Shown: one piece after another, positions 41,915-50,186 of the stretch
Position numbering within the stretch: position 1 is the stretch's first letter
How the letters are laid out: each line of letters opens with the position of its first letter
Source: Chthonomonas sp. UBA1950
Lineage (GTDB): Bacteria; Armatimonadota; Fimbriimonadia; Fimbriimonadales; Fimbriimonadaceae
NCBI GenBank assembly: GCA_002336105.1
Contig: DDEQ01000036.1
Span: 4,800-68,799, forward strand
Length of the DNA stretch: 64,000 nt
Direction of reading: 5' to 3'
Position numbers and translations under genes: made by a program
The notes under the pieces: generated by a model
Told to the model about the DNA's origin: nothing
Seen by the model: the letters and a program-made list of their open reading frames with translations, nothing else
Database searches by the model: none

Positions 41915-44353
41915 CTAGACCTTCGCCGTTGAGAATCTCATCTTGAGAAGTGACCGAATTTGAATAAGCGTGAAGCCTACCAAAATGCTGCCCATCACCC
42001 AAGCTGCCGCCGTTGCATACCCAAACTTCAGATACATAAAGGCGTTTTGCCAAATCTCAAGTCCAATGGTTCGAGTGGCATTGACGGGGCCACCACCGGT
42101 TAAGACAAAGACGTTCTCCATTGCCTTAAAGCCCGCGATAAACACTCCCAACAGATTGATGAGGATCAGAGGCTTTAGGCCAGGAAGAGTGATGTGCAGA
42201 ATTTTCTGCCTCCAGTTTGCTCCATCGATATCAGCAGCCTCGTACCTTTCCGCTTGAATGTTCTTCAACGCTGCTAGGTAAAGGATTGAACCAGGTCCGG
42301 CACCTGCCCAAATGCCTGGCAACACAACGGCATACATGGCTAGCGACGGATTTCCGAGCCAATCATTGTTCAGCGGAACCGGGGCCATGTGCAAGAACGA
42401 TAAGATCGGGTTGACGATATGTTCAAGGATTGGGCCGAGAAGCGAGTTCAATAGCCCTTGGTCTGTCTTGTCGTAGAACTGACGCCACAACAGAGAGACT
42501 ACGATCGATGAAGTCATCGCTGGAAGATAGAAAACAGTTCTAAAGAAGACCTTGAAACGCGGAATCTCATTCAGAGCAAGCGCCAAGAAGATGGGCAAAA
42601 AGAACCCGATCAGCAACGAGAGCGCCACATAAATGAAGCTGTTAAGAAGCGATTTGTAGAATACCGGTTGCGTGAAGACGCCAATGAAGTTGTCGAAACC
42701 TACCCACTTGGCATTACCCAACACTTTGTAGTCTTGGAAGGCAATGATGAGGCCTCGGAACAGTGGATAGTAAGCCCAAACTGCGATGGTTAACGCTGCC
42801 GGCATGATGCAAAAGCCAACAAATCGGTAGATTCTGGCTTTGGAGATTCCTGCAGGCAACGGATCTGAGATCGCGGCCTCTTTCTCCCTGCTGATGACCT
42901 TCTTGAACACGAATCCACCAAGAGTCAAGCCGAACAAAATCGCGATGATGAGCGCGTTGGTTCGGTATTGCTGCATCTGCTGCTCGGGTATGTACCCCAA
43001 CAACTTTTGGTTCATCTCGTCCTGAACGTCCTTGAGAATCGACATGGTCGAAACAGACGTAGGCTCATTTACACGACGTTGCAAGGCGTAATCGAGAACA
43101 CTATAAACTTGCTGACAGTTTCTCCCGTACGGTTCCGGATGGCCTGTCTGAAAGACTTCCTCGCTTGCTTTGACATAACTCGGATCGACCTGTCCAAGTA
43201 AATCCTCATAGCCAAACTTCTTCAGCCAAGTGGGGTTGACGAGGTTGCCAATGCCCAGTTCAACACACTTTGAAGTGTTCATGCGGGCGGCTTCGTCACC
43301 TGAAAAGAACTTAATGAATCGCCAGCAAGCTTCCAGCTTTTTAGGATCTTTGATTCGGCTGTTGATCGCCCACATGCCGGCATTGATTTCATTTCTGTGC
43401 CCTGCGGGACCAGCAGGTAGAGCAGCGATTCCAATGACGCTCGGCGGTATCTCGCTGTTGTTCTGCATCACGACGTCGTTTGTGTAACCAAACCACATCG
43501 CGGTTTTGCCGGTCCGAATGTCGTCAAGAAGATCCTTGCCTTCACCAGCAGCAGGCCCGACTGTTTTTCCAGACGTTGGGTCTTTCCATTTGTCGACCAT
43601 CAAATGTCTATAGAACTCGAGTGCTTTAACTCCTGGCTCGGTAGCAATGGTCGCCTTCCACACCCCAGATTGAGTTGGAACGACAACTTCACCCCCGGCT
43701 TGGTACAAAAAGTTTTGCCAGTGATAGCTCGGGCCCCCGGCAGACAGCTCAAACCCAAAACGCCCAGGAGCGGTTTGGCTGAGCTTCTTGGAGTAGTCAT
43801 AAAACTGCGCCCAAGTTTTTGGTGGCTCGTTTGGATCAAGCCCAGCCTGAACAAAGAAGTCCTTTCGGTAATACAGTGCGAGTGCAACCTGAAAGAACGG
43901 CATTGCGTAAATTTTGCCGTCGTAGCTAGTCAAGACTTTTCTGACAGTTGGGTTGATCCTCTGATTGACCTGCGGGTCCTTAGCTATGAGATCATCGAGG
44001 GGGCGGCAGAAACCTTGGTCAAGAAAGGTGTAGTACTGCCGGAAGTTGACGTAAAAAATATCGGGAGCGGTATCGCCCGCCATCGACATCAAGAAAACGT
44101 TATCTGCGTTGTCTCCCGCGAGATTCAGACCGCCAGCATTCACAACTCGAATGTCCGGATTTCGCCGATGAAACTCATCGAAAACGGCTCTGCGCACCTG
44201 AACTGTCAGACTAGTCGCTTCTTTTGGAGGAATTCCGTATGCTGCACCGGCCATCATGCGAACTTCTGTCGGCTGAGTGGCGCCTAAAGAACTTAGGGTG
44301 AATAGAGCAGCTGCAAACTGGAGGCGCTTTAGACCATTTGCCGTGACAAACAT
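41915..44353 (-). CDS. Second fused solute-binding protein and MalF-type permease (CUT1)
   Basis: An 812-residue protein of the same design as the fusion at 26497. Residues 1-26 look like a signal peptide. Residues about 30-455 form a periplasmic binding protein (FLMSMAGDTAPDIFYVNF, ALALYYRKDFFVQAGLDP, INAGMWAINSRIKDPKKL). A membrane helix at about 465-484 is followed by a charged linker and a MalF-type permease from about residue 508 with EAA loop EAADIDGANWRQKILHITLP. The N-terminal binding domain is not closely similar to the other fusion, so two independent sugar specificities are likely. No MalG partner follows. Confidence 0.92.
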   Translation of the reverse strand: MFVTANGLKRLQFAAALFTLSSLGATQPTEVRMMAGAAYGIPPKEATSLTVQVRRAVFDEFHRRNPDIRVVNAGGLNLAGDNADNVFLMSMAGDTAPDIFYVNFRQYYTFLDQGFCRPLDDLIAKDPQVNQRINPTVRKVLTSYDGKIYAMPFFQVALALYYRKDFFVQAGLDPNEPPKTWAQFYDYSKKLSQTAPGRFGFELSAGGPSYHWQNFLYQAGGEVVVPTQSGVWKATIATEPGVKALEFYRHLMVDKWKDPTSGKTVGPAAGEGKDLLDDIRTGKTAMWFGYTNDVVMQNNSEIPPSVIGIAALPAGPAGHRNEINAGMWAINSRIKDPKKLEACWRFIKFFSGDEAARMNTSKCVELGIGNLVNPTWLKKFGYEDLLGQVDPSYVKASEEVFQTGHPEPYGRNCQQVYSVLDYALQRRVNEPTSVSTMSILKDVQDEMNQKLLGYIPEQQMQQYRTNALIIAILFGLTLGGFVFKKVISREKEAAISDPLPAGISKARIYRFVGFCIMPAALTIAVWAYYPLFRGLIIAFQDYKVLGNAKWVGFDNFIGVFTQPVFYKSLLNSFIYVALSLLIGFFLPIFLALALNEIPRFKVFFRTVFYLPAMTSSIVVSLLWRQFYDKTDQGLLNSLLGPILEHIVNPILSFLHMAPVPLNNDWLGNPSLAMYAVVLPGIWAGAGPGSILYLAALKNIQAERYEAADIDGANWRQKILHITLPGLKPLILINLLGVFIAGFKAMENVFVLTGGGPVNATRTIGLEIWQNAFMYLKFGYATAAAWVMGSILVGFTLIQIRSLLKMRFSTAKV

Positions 44354-44420
44354 GATGGCTTCACTTCTTCAACCTACGCAGGGGAAGTGAACTGGTAGTA
44401 TAACATCAATTGTTCGCAGG

Positions 44421-44436
44421 TGAACTGATCGGTTCA
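44421..44436. promoter_or_regulatory. Near-perfect 16-bp palindrome between divergent genes
   Basis: TGAACTGATCGGTTCA has arms TGAAC and GTTCA with one mismatched pair in the core. It lies between the start of the fused transporter (44353, leftward) and the HAF lipoprotein (44477, rightward). A second GTGAACTGG lies about 30 bases away. Candidate operator of a sugar-responsive repressor. Confidence 0.4.
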
Positions 44437-44476
44437 GGAACTGGTGACTATGCAACCCCTTTTGGAAAATAGAATA

Positions 44477-45508
44477 ATGAGAGCTAACTATTTCATTGCT
44501 GGAGCGGCAGCCTTGTTTGTATTATCAGGATGCGGCGGTGGTGGAGGCACTTCCCCGGTAATTTCCGATAATTACACTGTAACTGAATACGCGACACTAT
44601 CTGGATTGACTCCATCCAAGGTTGTTATTTCGCCTGCAGGCTATGTAGCAGGAACAGAAGTAGATGCAAAGCCAGCAACCGTAAGCCGAGGTTTTGCCTA
44701 CCTCACCGCTTCTAGAGTCGATTTTACGACGGTAGGAACGTTTGCTACTGTAACAGGAATGTCCAACGATGCGATTGTTGGATACACAGGTTCGGCAGAC
44801 CCTTACCAGCCGTTCATGTATCAGAACGGTGTATTTACCTCGACTAAATTGCCAGCGACGGCTACGAACGGCCTATATAACGGCGTCATTCGCAACAGTA
44901 GTGGAATTTTCATTGTTGGAACCGCATTGGTTGGCTCCGACATTCGTGGTTTCTATGTTAAACCAGACCTGTCGGTTGTCACCTTGAACCCGCCAACCGG
45001 CGTGACAGCAAATACCTACGGGTATGGACTGAGTTCGAACGGAATCTACTGTGGCAGCATGATCGACACCAACGAACAGGCTATTCTTTGGTCTAGCGGC
45101 ACAACCACGGGCAAGGCGCTCGGAACGTTGGGTGGTGTCGACTCACGCGCACTTGCGGTGAACACGAGCGGAACAGTTGTCGGTACCAGCCTTGTATCAT
45201 CCGGCGACACTCATGCCTTCATTTACAAGTCCAACACCATGACGGACTTGGGCACATTCGGCGGTACAGACGCTGCAGCCTACGCGATTAATTCGAGCGG
45301 AGTCGTTGTTGGCTACGCCAAGAACGCTTCCGGTAACGATCGCGCCTTTATTTATAAAGATGGAGTGATGACCGACCTAAATACAAAGCTACCCGCAGGC
45401 TCCGGTTGGGTTCTCACCTCTGCGACTGGAATCACCGACAGTGGAAAGATTAGTGGAGTGGGTACACACGGCGGAGTAACTGCCGCATTTGTGCTGACGC
45501 CTCAGTAA
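44477..45508 (+). CDS. HAF-repeat lipoprotein
   Basis: A 343-residue lipoprotein beginning at the ATG at 44477 (the frame is open to 44444 but the lipoprotein signal starts here). FIAGAAALFVLSGCGGGG contains the lipobox. The body shows HAF-type repeats, recognisable as LGTLGGVDSRALAVNTSGTV, DLGTFGGTDAAAYAINSSGV and MTDLNTKLPAGSGW, separated by GxxxGxxxx(N/D). The HAF family is a set of bacterial extracellular repeat proteins of unknown role. It ends just before a very strong terminator. Confidence 0.85.
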   Translation: MRANYFIAGAAALFVLSGCGGGGGTSPVISDNYTVTEYATLSGLTPSKVVISPAGYVAGTEVDAKPATVSRGFAYLTASRVDFTTVGTFATVTGMSNDAIVGYTGSADPYQPFMYQNGVFTSTKLPATATNGLYNGVIRNSSGIFIVGTALVGSDIRGFYVKPDLSVVTLNPPTGVTANTYGYGLSSNGIYCGSMIDTNEQAILWSSGTTTGKALGTLGGVDSRALAVNTSGTVVGTSLVSSGDTHAFIYKSNTMTDLGTFGGTDAAAYAINSSGVVVGYAKNASGNDRAFIYKDGVMTDLNTKLPAGSGWVLTSATGITDSGKISGVGTHGGVTAAFVLTPQ

Positions 45509-45532
45509 AACCGAGACGCGACCGGAAATTCT

Positions 45533-45569
45533 AAGGGCTTCTCCTCGTTAACGAGGAGAAGCCCTTTTT
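45533..45569 (+). terminator. Rho-independent terminator after the HAF lipoprotein
   Basis: A perfect 34-base palindrome (45533-45566; stem AAGGGCTTCTCCTCGTT) followed by a T run to 45569. It lies 25 bases after the lipoprotein stop. Confidence 0.95.
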
Positions 45570-45770
45570 GTTATTTCATGGCCTATATAGATGTTCCTAA
45601 CCGCCATCTACTCAACCATACGGATTTCGTGTGCATCCAAACGATTGGGTTTCATGAGGTAGCTACCCCTTGCTCACCGGAAGTTAACCTGGGCTCCCGT
45701 GTTTTTGATACGTGTGACGTGCGGTCTTGGCCAAAAGCTCGATACGCCGAAAAGTAGGCGACACATAACA
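45570..45770. other. Intergenic stretch between two terminators
   Basis: About 200 bases flanked by the terminators of the HAF and PEP-CTERM genes. It holds a 10-bp palindrome GGTAGCTACC at 45658-45667 and a 15-codon open frame on the minus strand starting near 45655, preceded by AAGGGG. I could not match it to a known riboswitch or RNA family. No promoter is clear. Confidence 0.3.
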
Positions 45771-45807
45771 CAAAAAGAAGGAGCAAGACGTTAGTCTTGC
45801 TCCTTCT
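45771..45807 (-). terminator. Rho-independent terminator after the PEP-CTERM gene
   Basis: On the minus strand AGAAGGAGCAAGAC, a 4-base loop and its exact complement (arms 45794-45807 and 45776-45789) are followed by CTTTTTGTG. It lies 24 bases after the PEP-CTERM stop. Confidence 0.95.
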
Positions 45808-45831
45808 GAAAAGCTTTGCTAGAAGTCTAGC

Positions 45832-46383
45832 TTAGCTCTTCTTTGATCGGCGGCGGATAAGGCCGACGACGCCAACGCCGAGAACAGCCATGGTAGCTGG
45901 CTCTGGAACTGCATCGTACTGGAAGGTAACGTTGCTGCTTGGCTTGGTTGAGTCCTCGATGAACGAGAGTGAACCTGAACCGGTGCCGGCGAGGAAGCTG
46001 AATGAAGCGCCGCTGTACGAAACGAGAGCGAGCGAGTAGGAGCCACCTGAGGACTTACCGGAAACGCCGGTTGCTCGGGTGCCATCGAATGAGAATGTTG
46101 CCTGGTCGGCGCCATTCTTGATGAGGATGGTTCCGGAAACGGTGTCGCCAGCATATGGGAATGCGAATGAACCGGTCTTGGTGTAAGTAAGGGCTGCGTA
46201 ATCAACAGCAACCGAAGTGGCTGCGAGACCAACGTTTGCGCCTGTAGCGACGTCGGTTACGGTGTAAGGCGAACCGGTCTTGGAATAAGAACCGTCAACA
46301 GTGCTGAAGTTGATTGAAACTGCGTTAGCTGCAACTGCTGCAAATGCGAGTGCGCCAACTCCTACAATTCGAGTGATTTTCAT
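45832..46383 (-). CDS. PEP-CTERM-anchored exported protein
   Basis: A 183-residue secreted protein. Signal peptide residues 1-21 (ending ANA), a Ser/Gly/Thr-rich beta domain, then the C-terminal PEP-CTERM sorting signal: VPEPATMAVLGVGVVGL and a basic tail RRRSKK. In Gram-negative bacteria such proteins are processed by exosortase after PEP-type anchoring. AGGAGAGG lies six bases before the ATG, and a good promoter (46480-46507) is 97 bases upstream. Its single-gene unit is closed by a strong terminator. Confidence 0.9.
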   Translation of the reverse strand: MKITRIVGVGALAFAAVAANAVSINFSTVDGSYSKTGSPYTVTDVATGANVGLAATSVAVDYAALTYTKTGSFAFPYAGDTVSGTILIKNGADQATFSFDGTRATGVSGKSSGGSYSLALVSYSGASFSFLAGTGSGSLSFIEDSTKPSSNVTFQYDAVPEPATMAVLGVGVVGLIRRRSKKS

Positions 46384-46479
46384 GAATTTCCTCTCCTGAT
46401 TCTATCTCGGTTCAAGGATAACCAAGATAATTACAAGCCAATGCAGTACGCCACCTTGCGCCATTCCCGGCTTGAAGTT

Positions 46480-46507
46480 ATTATAGCGAAGAAAATGAAT
46501 CGGACAA
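46480..46507 (-). promoter_or_regulatory. PEP-CTERM gene promoter
   Basis: On the minus strand a perfect TATAAT (46480-46485), 16-base spacer and TTGTCC (46502-46507) give a sigma70-type promoter about 100 bases before the start at 46383, leaving a leader of about 90 bases. Confidence 0.6.
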
Positions 46508-46627
46508 GGCGTTTTTTGCGTTTTTTTAACAATATCGTCGGATGGCGCTAAAAAACCAGCAAAATCGCCTGCGGGACAATGTTTTGAACCAGGAATATTC
46601 CCTCTTTCGTCGCAGAAGCAGAGCAAA

Positions 46628-48679
46628 TTACTGGGTCAACCGATCAAATCTTCCGACCAGTTTGAAGATTTGGTCAGCAACCGAGACTAGGCTTAGTCGC
46701 GCAGTTCTCTTGGCTTCGTCGTCCACCATTATCATGGTGCCTTCGATGTACGCATCAACGCTCGGAGCGATTGATGAAGCGATACGGATACTCGCTGCAA
46801 CATCAAAGCCTGATAGTTTTTCGCCCGCCGAGAGCAAGTTATATAGTTTTTCGCCAAGTTCGGAATCGAGATTAGCCCGATCAATTGTGTCTAGTGAGGC
46901 ACCAAACGCAAACCCCTTCTTTGAGGCACTCGCCAGAAGGTTATGGGTCCGCTTAGCCGCTGTAACCAGCGATTCAACTTCTTCAGCCTCCGTAATGGCT
47001 GTGACTCTAAACTGCACTAACTGTGGATCGGTGCTGGTTTCGATGGACGCGTCTAGAATGTCGTAACGAACACTAGGAAGGACGGCCGAGTAACGTGCCG
47101 AAAAGAGATCTTTCGTGGTGGATTTGATGAGCTCGGTATTCAGCTCAAGTCCTTGCTCGACATATGCAGCAATTGCCAAATCGAGAAGGTCGAGGTAGTC
47201 GGGGAGACGGCTCGCCCAAGCGAATCCAGCTTCGATAAGTTGAGTGACAGCTCTTCGTAGACCAAATGGATCGCTTGACCCGCTGGGGATAATCCCGATG
47301 CCCAAATATCCAGCTAATTTGTCTAGCGCGTCAGCCATGACAAGCCTAACGGCGGTCTGCTTGGCAACCGAATCAGATTCAACACATTTCGAAAGATCGT
47401 ATTGGGCGCTGATGGCAAAGCAAACCTCTTCAGGGAAGCCTTCGCGGCCTGCGTATTCGCCACCGATAATCCCCTGAAGGCTCGCAAGTTCACTCACGAG
47501 TCCAGTTGACAGGTCAGCTTTCGCATAGAGGCCTGCTTGTCTTGCGAATTCGACAGCGAGGTCATCGCCGCCCGTTAAAGAAGCGATTTTGGCCGCAACC
47601 GAAGACAGGCGATCTGCGCGTTGGCGGACGGTTCCGAGTTTTTCCTGGAAAAGAATCCCGCTGGTACGATCCAAAAAGGCTGACATCGAGAACTTCCGAT
47701 CTTCGTCGTGGAAGAACTTTGCGTCATTAAACCGTGCATTTAGAACCCATGCGTTCCCAGCCCGAACCGAAGCATCTTCGCCAGAGTTTCGAACGAAGAG
47801 GAACCGATTCACGAGTTTGCCTTCGGCATCCCGAACGGGGAACATCTTCTCGTGCTTTGCCATTGCGGTGACGAGGACTGATTCGGGGAGCGCTAAGAAC
47901 TCTTCTTTGAACTCGCCTTCAATGACAACTGGCCACTCCGTCAGGAATGTATTCTCGTCAACGAGAGAGGAAGTTAAGACCGGCACACCCGAGGCAACTT
48001 TGTTCGCCTGCGTCTGAATCGACTCTTTGCGAATGCTAGCCATCGGTTCTACATTTCTCGACCGGAGACCGGAGATCAGCTCATCGTAGTTGGCCACCAC
48101 AAAGGCGTCAGGGTTGTAGAAACGGTGGCCTCGACTAGTGTTGGCAGATCGAACGCCTTCAATATCGAATTCGACAACGGTGGTTCCAAAAAGAGCGAGA
48201 AGCCAGCGGATGGGTCGGGCAAATCGCATTCTGGAGCTGCCCCATCGCATTGACTTCTCGAAGTTTAGGCCTCGAATCGTTTTTGGGAGCAGTTCCTTGA
48301 GCAACTCAACGGTATCCTGCCCCGGAATCTCTTTGGTCACCCAAACGTATTGCTCATCCTTTCTAACCGTGGAGACGTCAACGCCTTGTCCACGGCAGAA
48401 GCCGAGAAGAGCGTTTGTTGGGTTGCCATTGGCGTCGAATGCTGCTTTGAGGCTTGGCCCACGCATCTCTTTGACCGAGTCGGGCTGCTTTTCCAGCAAG
48501 CCACTTGCACTTACGATCAGTCTTCGAGGGGTACCGCAAGCGAAAACGACGTTCGTTTCGCCTAACACGCCAGCTTCCTTCAAACTCGAGCCAATTGAAT
48601 CAGCCAAATCGGAATAGGCTTTTTCAACGAACGAGGCGGGAAGCTCTTCGCATCCAACTTCAAGGAGCAGGTCAGGCAT
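46628..48679 (-). CDS. glyS: Glycyl-tRNA synthetase beta subunit
   Basis: A 683-residue protein beginning MPDLLLEVGCEELPASFVEK, the glyS family start; the frame is open to 48700 but that ATG has no ribosome-binding site. VFACGTPRRLIV, MRWGSSRMRFARPIRWLLAL and AKHEKMFPVRDAEGKLVNRF are all typical of the beta subunit. It charges glycine onto tRNA with the alpha subunit GlyQ, which is not in this window. It lies 26 bases after the NanE-NanK gene. Confidence 0.95.
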   Translation of the reverse strand: MPDLLLEVGCEELPASFVEKAYSDLADSIGSSLKEAGVLGETNVVFACGTPRRLIVSASGLLEKQPDSVKEMRGPSLKAAFDANGNPTNALLGFCRGQGVDVSTVRKDEQYVWVTKEIPGQDTVELLKELLPKTIRGLNFEKSMRWGSSRMRFARPIRWLLALFGTTVVEFDIEGVRSANTSRGHRFYNPDAFVVANYDELISGLRSRNVEPMASIRKESIQTQANKVASGVPVLTSSLVDENTFLTEWPVVIEGEFKEEFLALPESVLVTAMAKHEKMFPVRDAEGKLVNRFLFVRNSGEDASVRAGNAWVLNARFNDAKFFHDEDRKFSMSAFLDRTSGILFQEKLGTVRQRADRLSSVAAKIASLTGGDDLAVEFARQAGLYAKADLSTGLVSELASLQGIIGGEYAGREGFPEEVCFAISAQYDLSKCVESDSVAKQTAVRLVMADALDKLAGYLGIGIIPSGSSDPFGLRRAVTQLIEAGFAWASRLPDYLDLLDLAIAAYVEQGLELNTELIKSTTKDLFSARYSAVLPSVRYDILDASIETSTDPQLVQFRVTAITEAEEVESLVTAAKRTHNLLASASKKGFAFGASLDTIDRANLDSELGEKLYNLLSAGEKLSGFDVAASIRIASSIAPSVDAYIEGTMIMVDDEAKRTARLSLVSVADQIFKLVGRFDRLTQ

Positions 48680-48705
48680 CCCATAAAGGATACCGCCCAT
48701 ACAAC

Positions 48706-50139
48706 TTAGGAAGGCATTGGTGGTGGGAAGAGCGCAAGAGCTGCCGCACCGTAAAGACCTGCATCGGTACCGAACGGACTTCGCTTAAGCCCAAGTCGGT
48801 CCACTTCAGGGGCGAGCCAGTCGCACAAGCCGACCGAGCCCGCGATGACAATGTCATCCGGAAAGTAAAGATCAGTGAGTGCCTGGATCGCTCCTTGGAG
48901 AGCCGTCACGGCATTTTGTATAGCTTCATCTGACGGGCTAGAGGTTAAGTTTTTCCCACCGAGAAGATCCTCATACGACTTACCACCAGGTGCTGGTAGA
49001 TCGTTGACACGCGGGTATTCGCCCCTTCGGCCCGACCAGATGTGTCCCTTTTGAACAAATCCGCAACCGACTCCAGTGCCGAGCGCGAGTGTAGCGACAC
49101 GCTTGCCCGCAAACTGCGGCAAGCAGGCATGAGCCCATGCAGTAGCGTGCCCATCCCCGTGTGCAAAGGTGGGTTTGCCCAGCGTATTCTCGGAAAATCT
49201 TATTCCTACGTGGTTTGGCATTAGGTATTCCTTTGCTTTCCACACTTCACCAACACGAGGATCCACTACCCCGCCGGTGCTAACTCCAACCTTTTCGACG
49301 CCTGAAGCAAGCACTTTCTCGCGTATCCAAGCTAGCCGCTCTCCCATGTCAACAGGGTTTCCGATTCGCTCAACAGACTCTAATTTCCAATCTTCGGTGA
49401 AGGTTGCAAACCTGAGCCAGGTTCCGCCAATGTCAACGGCTCCGACCTTCCCTTCAGTTATTGGATTTGGCATCAATGCCTTGGTCTGCTTGAGCGGATC
49501 GTTCAATGCACCGCCAACAATGACTCCAGATGCACCAATTCTGAGGGCAGCCTCGACCTGCCATTTCTCTGAAATACGTCCTTCAGCCAGAACGGGCACC
49601 GTCGCTGCCGCCACAACCTCGCGTAGCAGGTCCAGATCGGGCCCTTCGCTCATTGGGCGCTCCGCCGTATAGCCCCCAAGTGTTGTGCTGATCAAGTCGC
49701 AGCCCAGTTTTTCGGCGTTGATGGCGTTTTCGACGGTGTCAATGTCGGCAAGAACCAGCAACCCTTTCTGATGGGCGTAGTCGATGACTTCTTTCAGAGA
49801 CACATTGTTTGGTCGCTGACGAGAAGTAGCATCGACGGCGACAATCTCAGCACCAGTCGATGCAACCTCATCGATTTCTAGTTTCGTAGAACTGATATAG
49901 ACAGGGCTGTCTTGGTAATTGCGCTTAATCAGTCCGATTGCTGGGAGGTCGGTTTGCTGACGTACAACTCTGATATTCTCGACGCCTTGCAATCGTAAGA
50001 TCTGAACTCCTTGATCTGCACTCGTTTGCGCAAGTAAGGCCAAGGCTTCCGGACGATCAACTGCAGAACCTTCACTGGCCTGTACCGAAGCAATCAAGCG
50101 GCACTTGCTGAGGATATTGAGAAAGTCTGCGGTTGTCAT
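48706..50139 (-). CDS. NanE-NanK fusion (epimerase and ROK kinase)
   Basis: A 477-residue bifunctional protein. Residues 1-220: N-acylglucosamine-6-phosphate 2-epimerase (NanE), with LGGYTAERPMSEGPDLDLLR and VLAEGRISEKWQVEAALRIGA. Residues about 230-477: ROK-family kinase, starting AVDIGGTWLRFATFT and with ALGTGVGCGFVQKG. The usual Zn-binding block of ROK kinases (GH followed by C-x-C-G-x-x-G-C) is not present; the region reads SGRRGEYPRVNDLPAPGGKS. Expected role: interconvert and phosphorylate ManNAc/GlcNAc, though the kinase may be altered. The ATG at 50139 is preferred over a TTG at 50163. Confidence 0.88.
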   Translation of the reverse strand: MTTADFLNILSKCRLIASVQASEGSAVDRPEALALLAQTSADQGVQILRLQGVENIRVVRQQTDLPAIGLIKRNYQDSPVYISSTKLEIDEVASTGAEIVAVDATSRQRPNNVSLKEVIDYAHQKGLLVLADIDTVENAINAEKLGCDLISTTLGGYTAERPMSEGPDLDLLREVVAAATVPVLAEGRISEKWQVEAALRIGASGVIVGGALNDPLKQTKALMPNPITEGKVGAVDIGGTWLRFATFTEDWKLESVERIGNPVDMGERLAWIREKVLASGVEKVGVSTGGVVDPRVGEVWKAKEYLMPNHVGIRFSENTLGKPTFAHGDGHATAWAHACLPQFAGKRVATLALGTGVGCGFVQKGHIWSGRRGEYPRVNDLPAPGGKSYEDLLGGKNLTSSPSDEAIQNAVTALQGAIQALTDLYFPDDIVIAGSVGLCDWLAPEVDRLGLKRSPFGTDAGLYGAAALALFPPPMPS

Positions 50140-50186
50140 ATCTTCATTCTGAATCGCAGGCAAGAATATTAGTCACTATTAATAAG

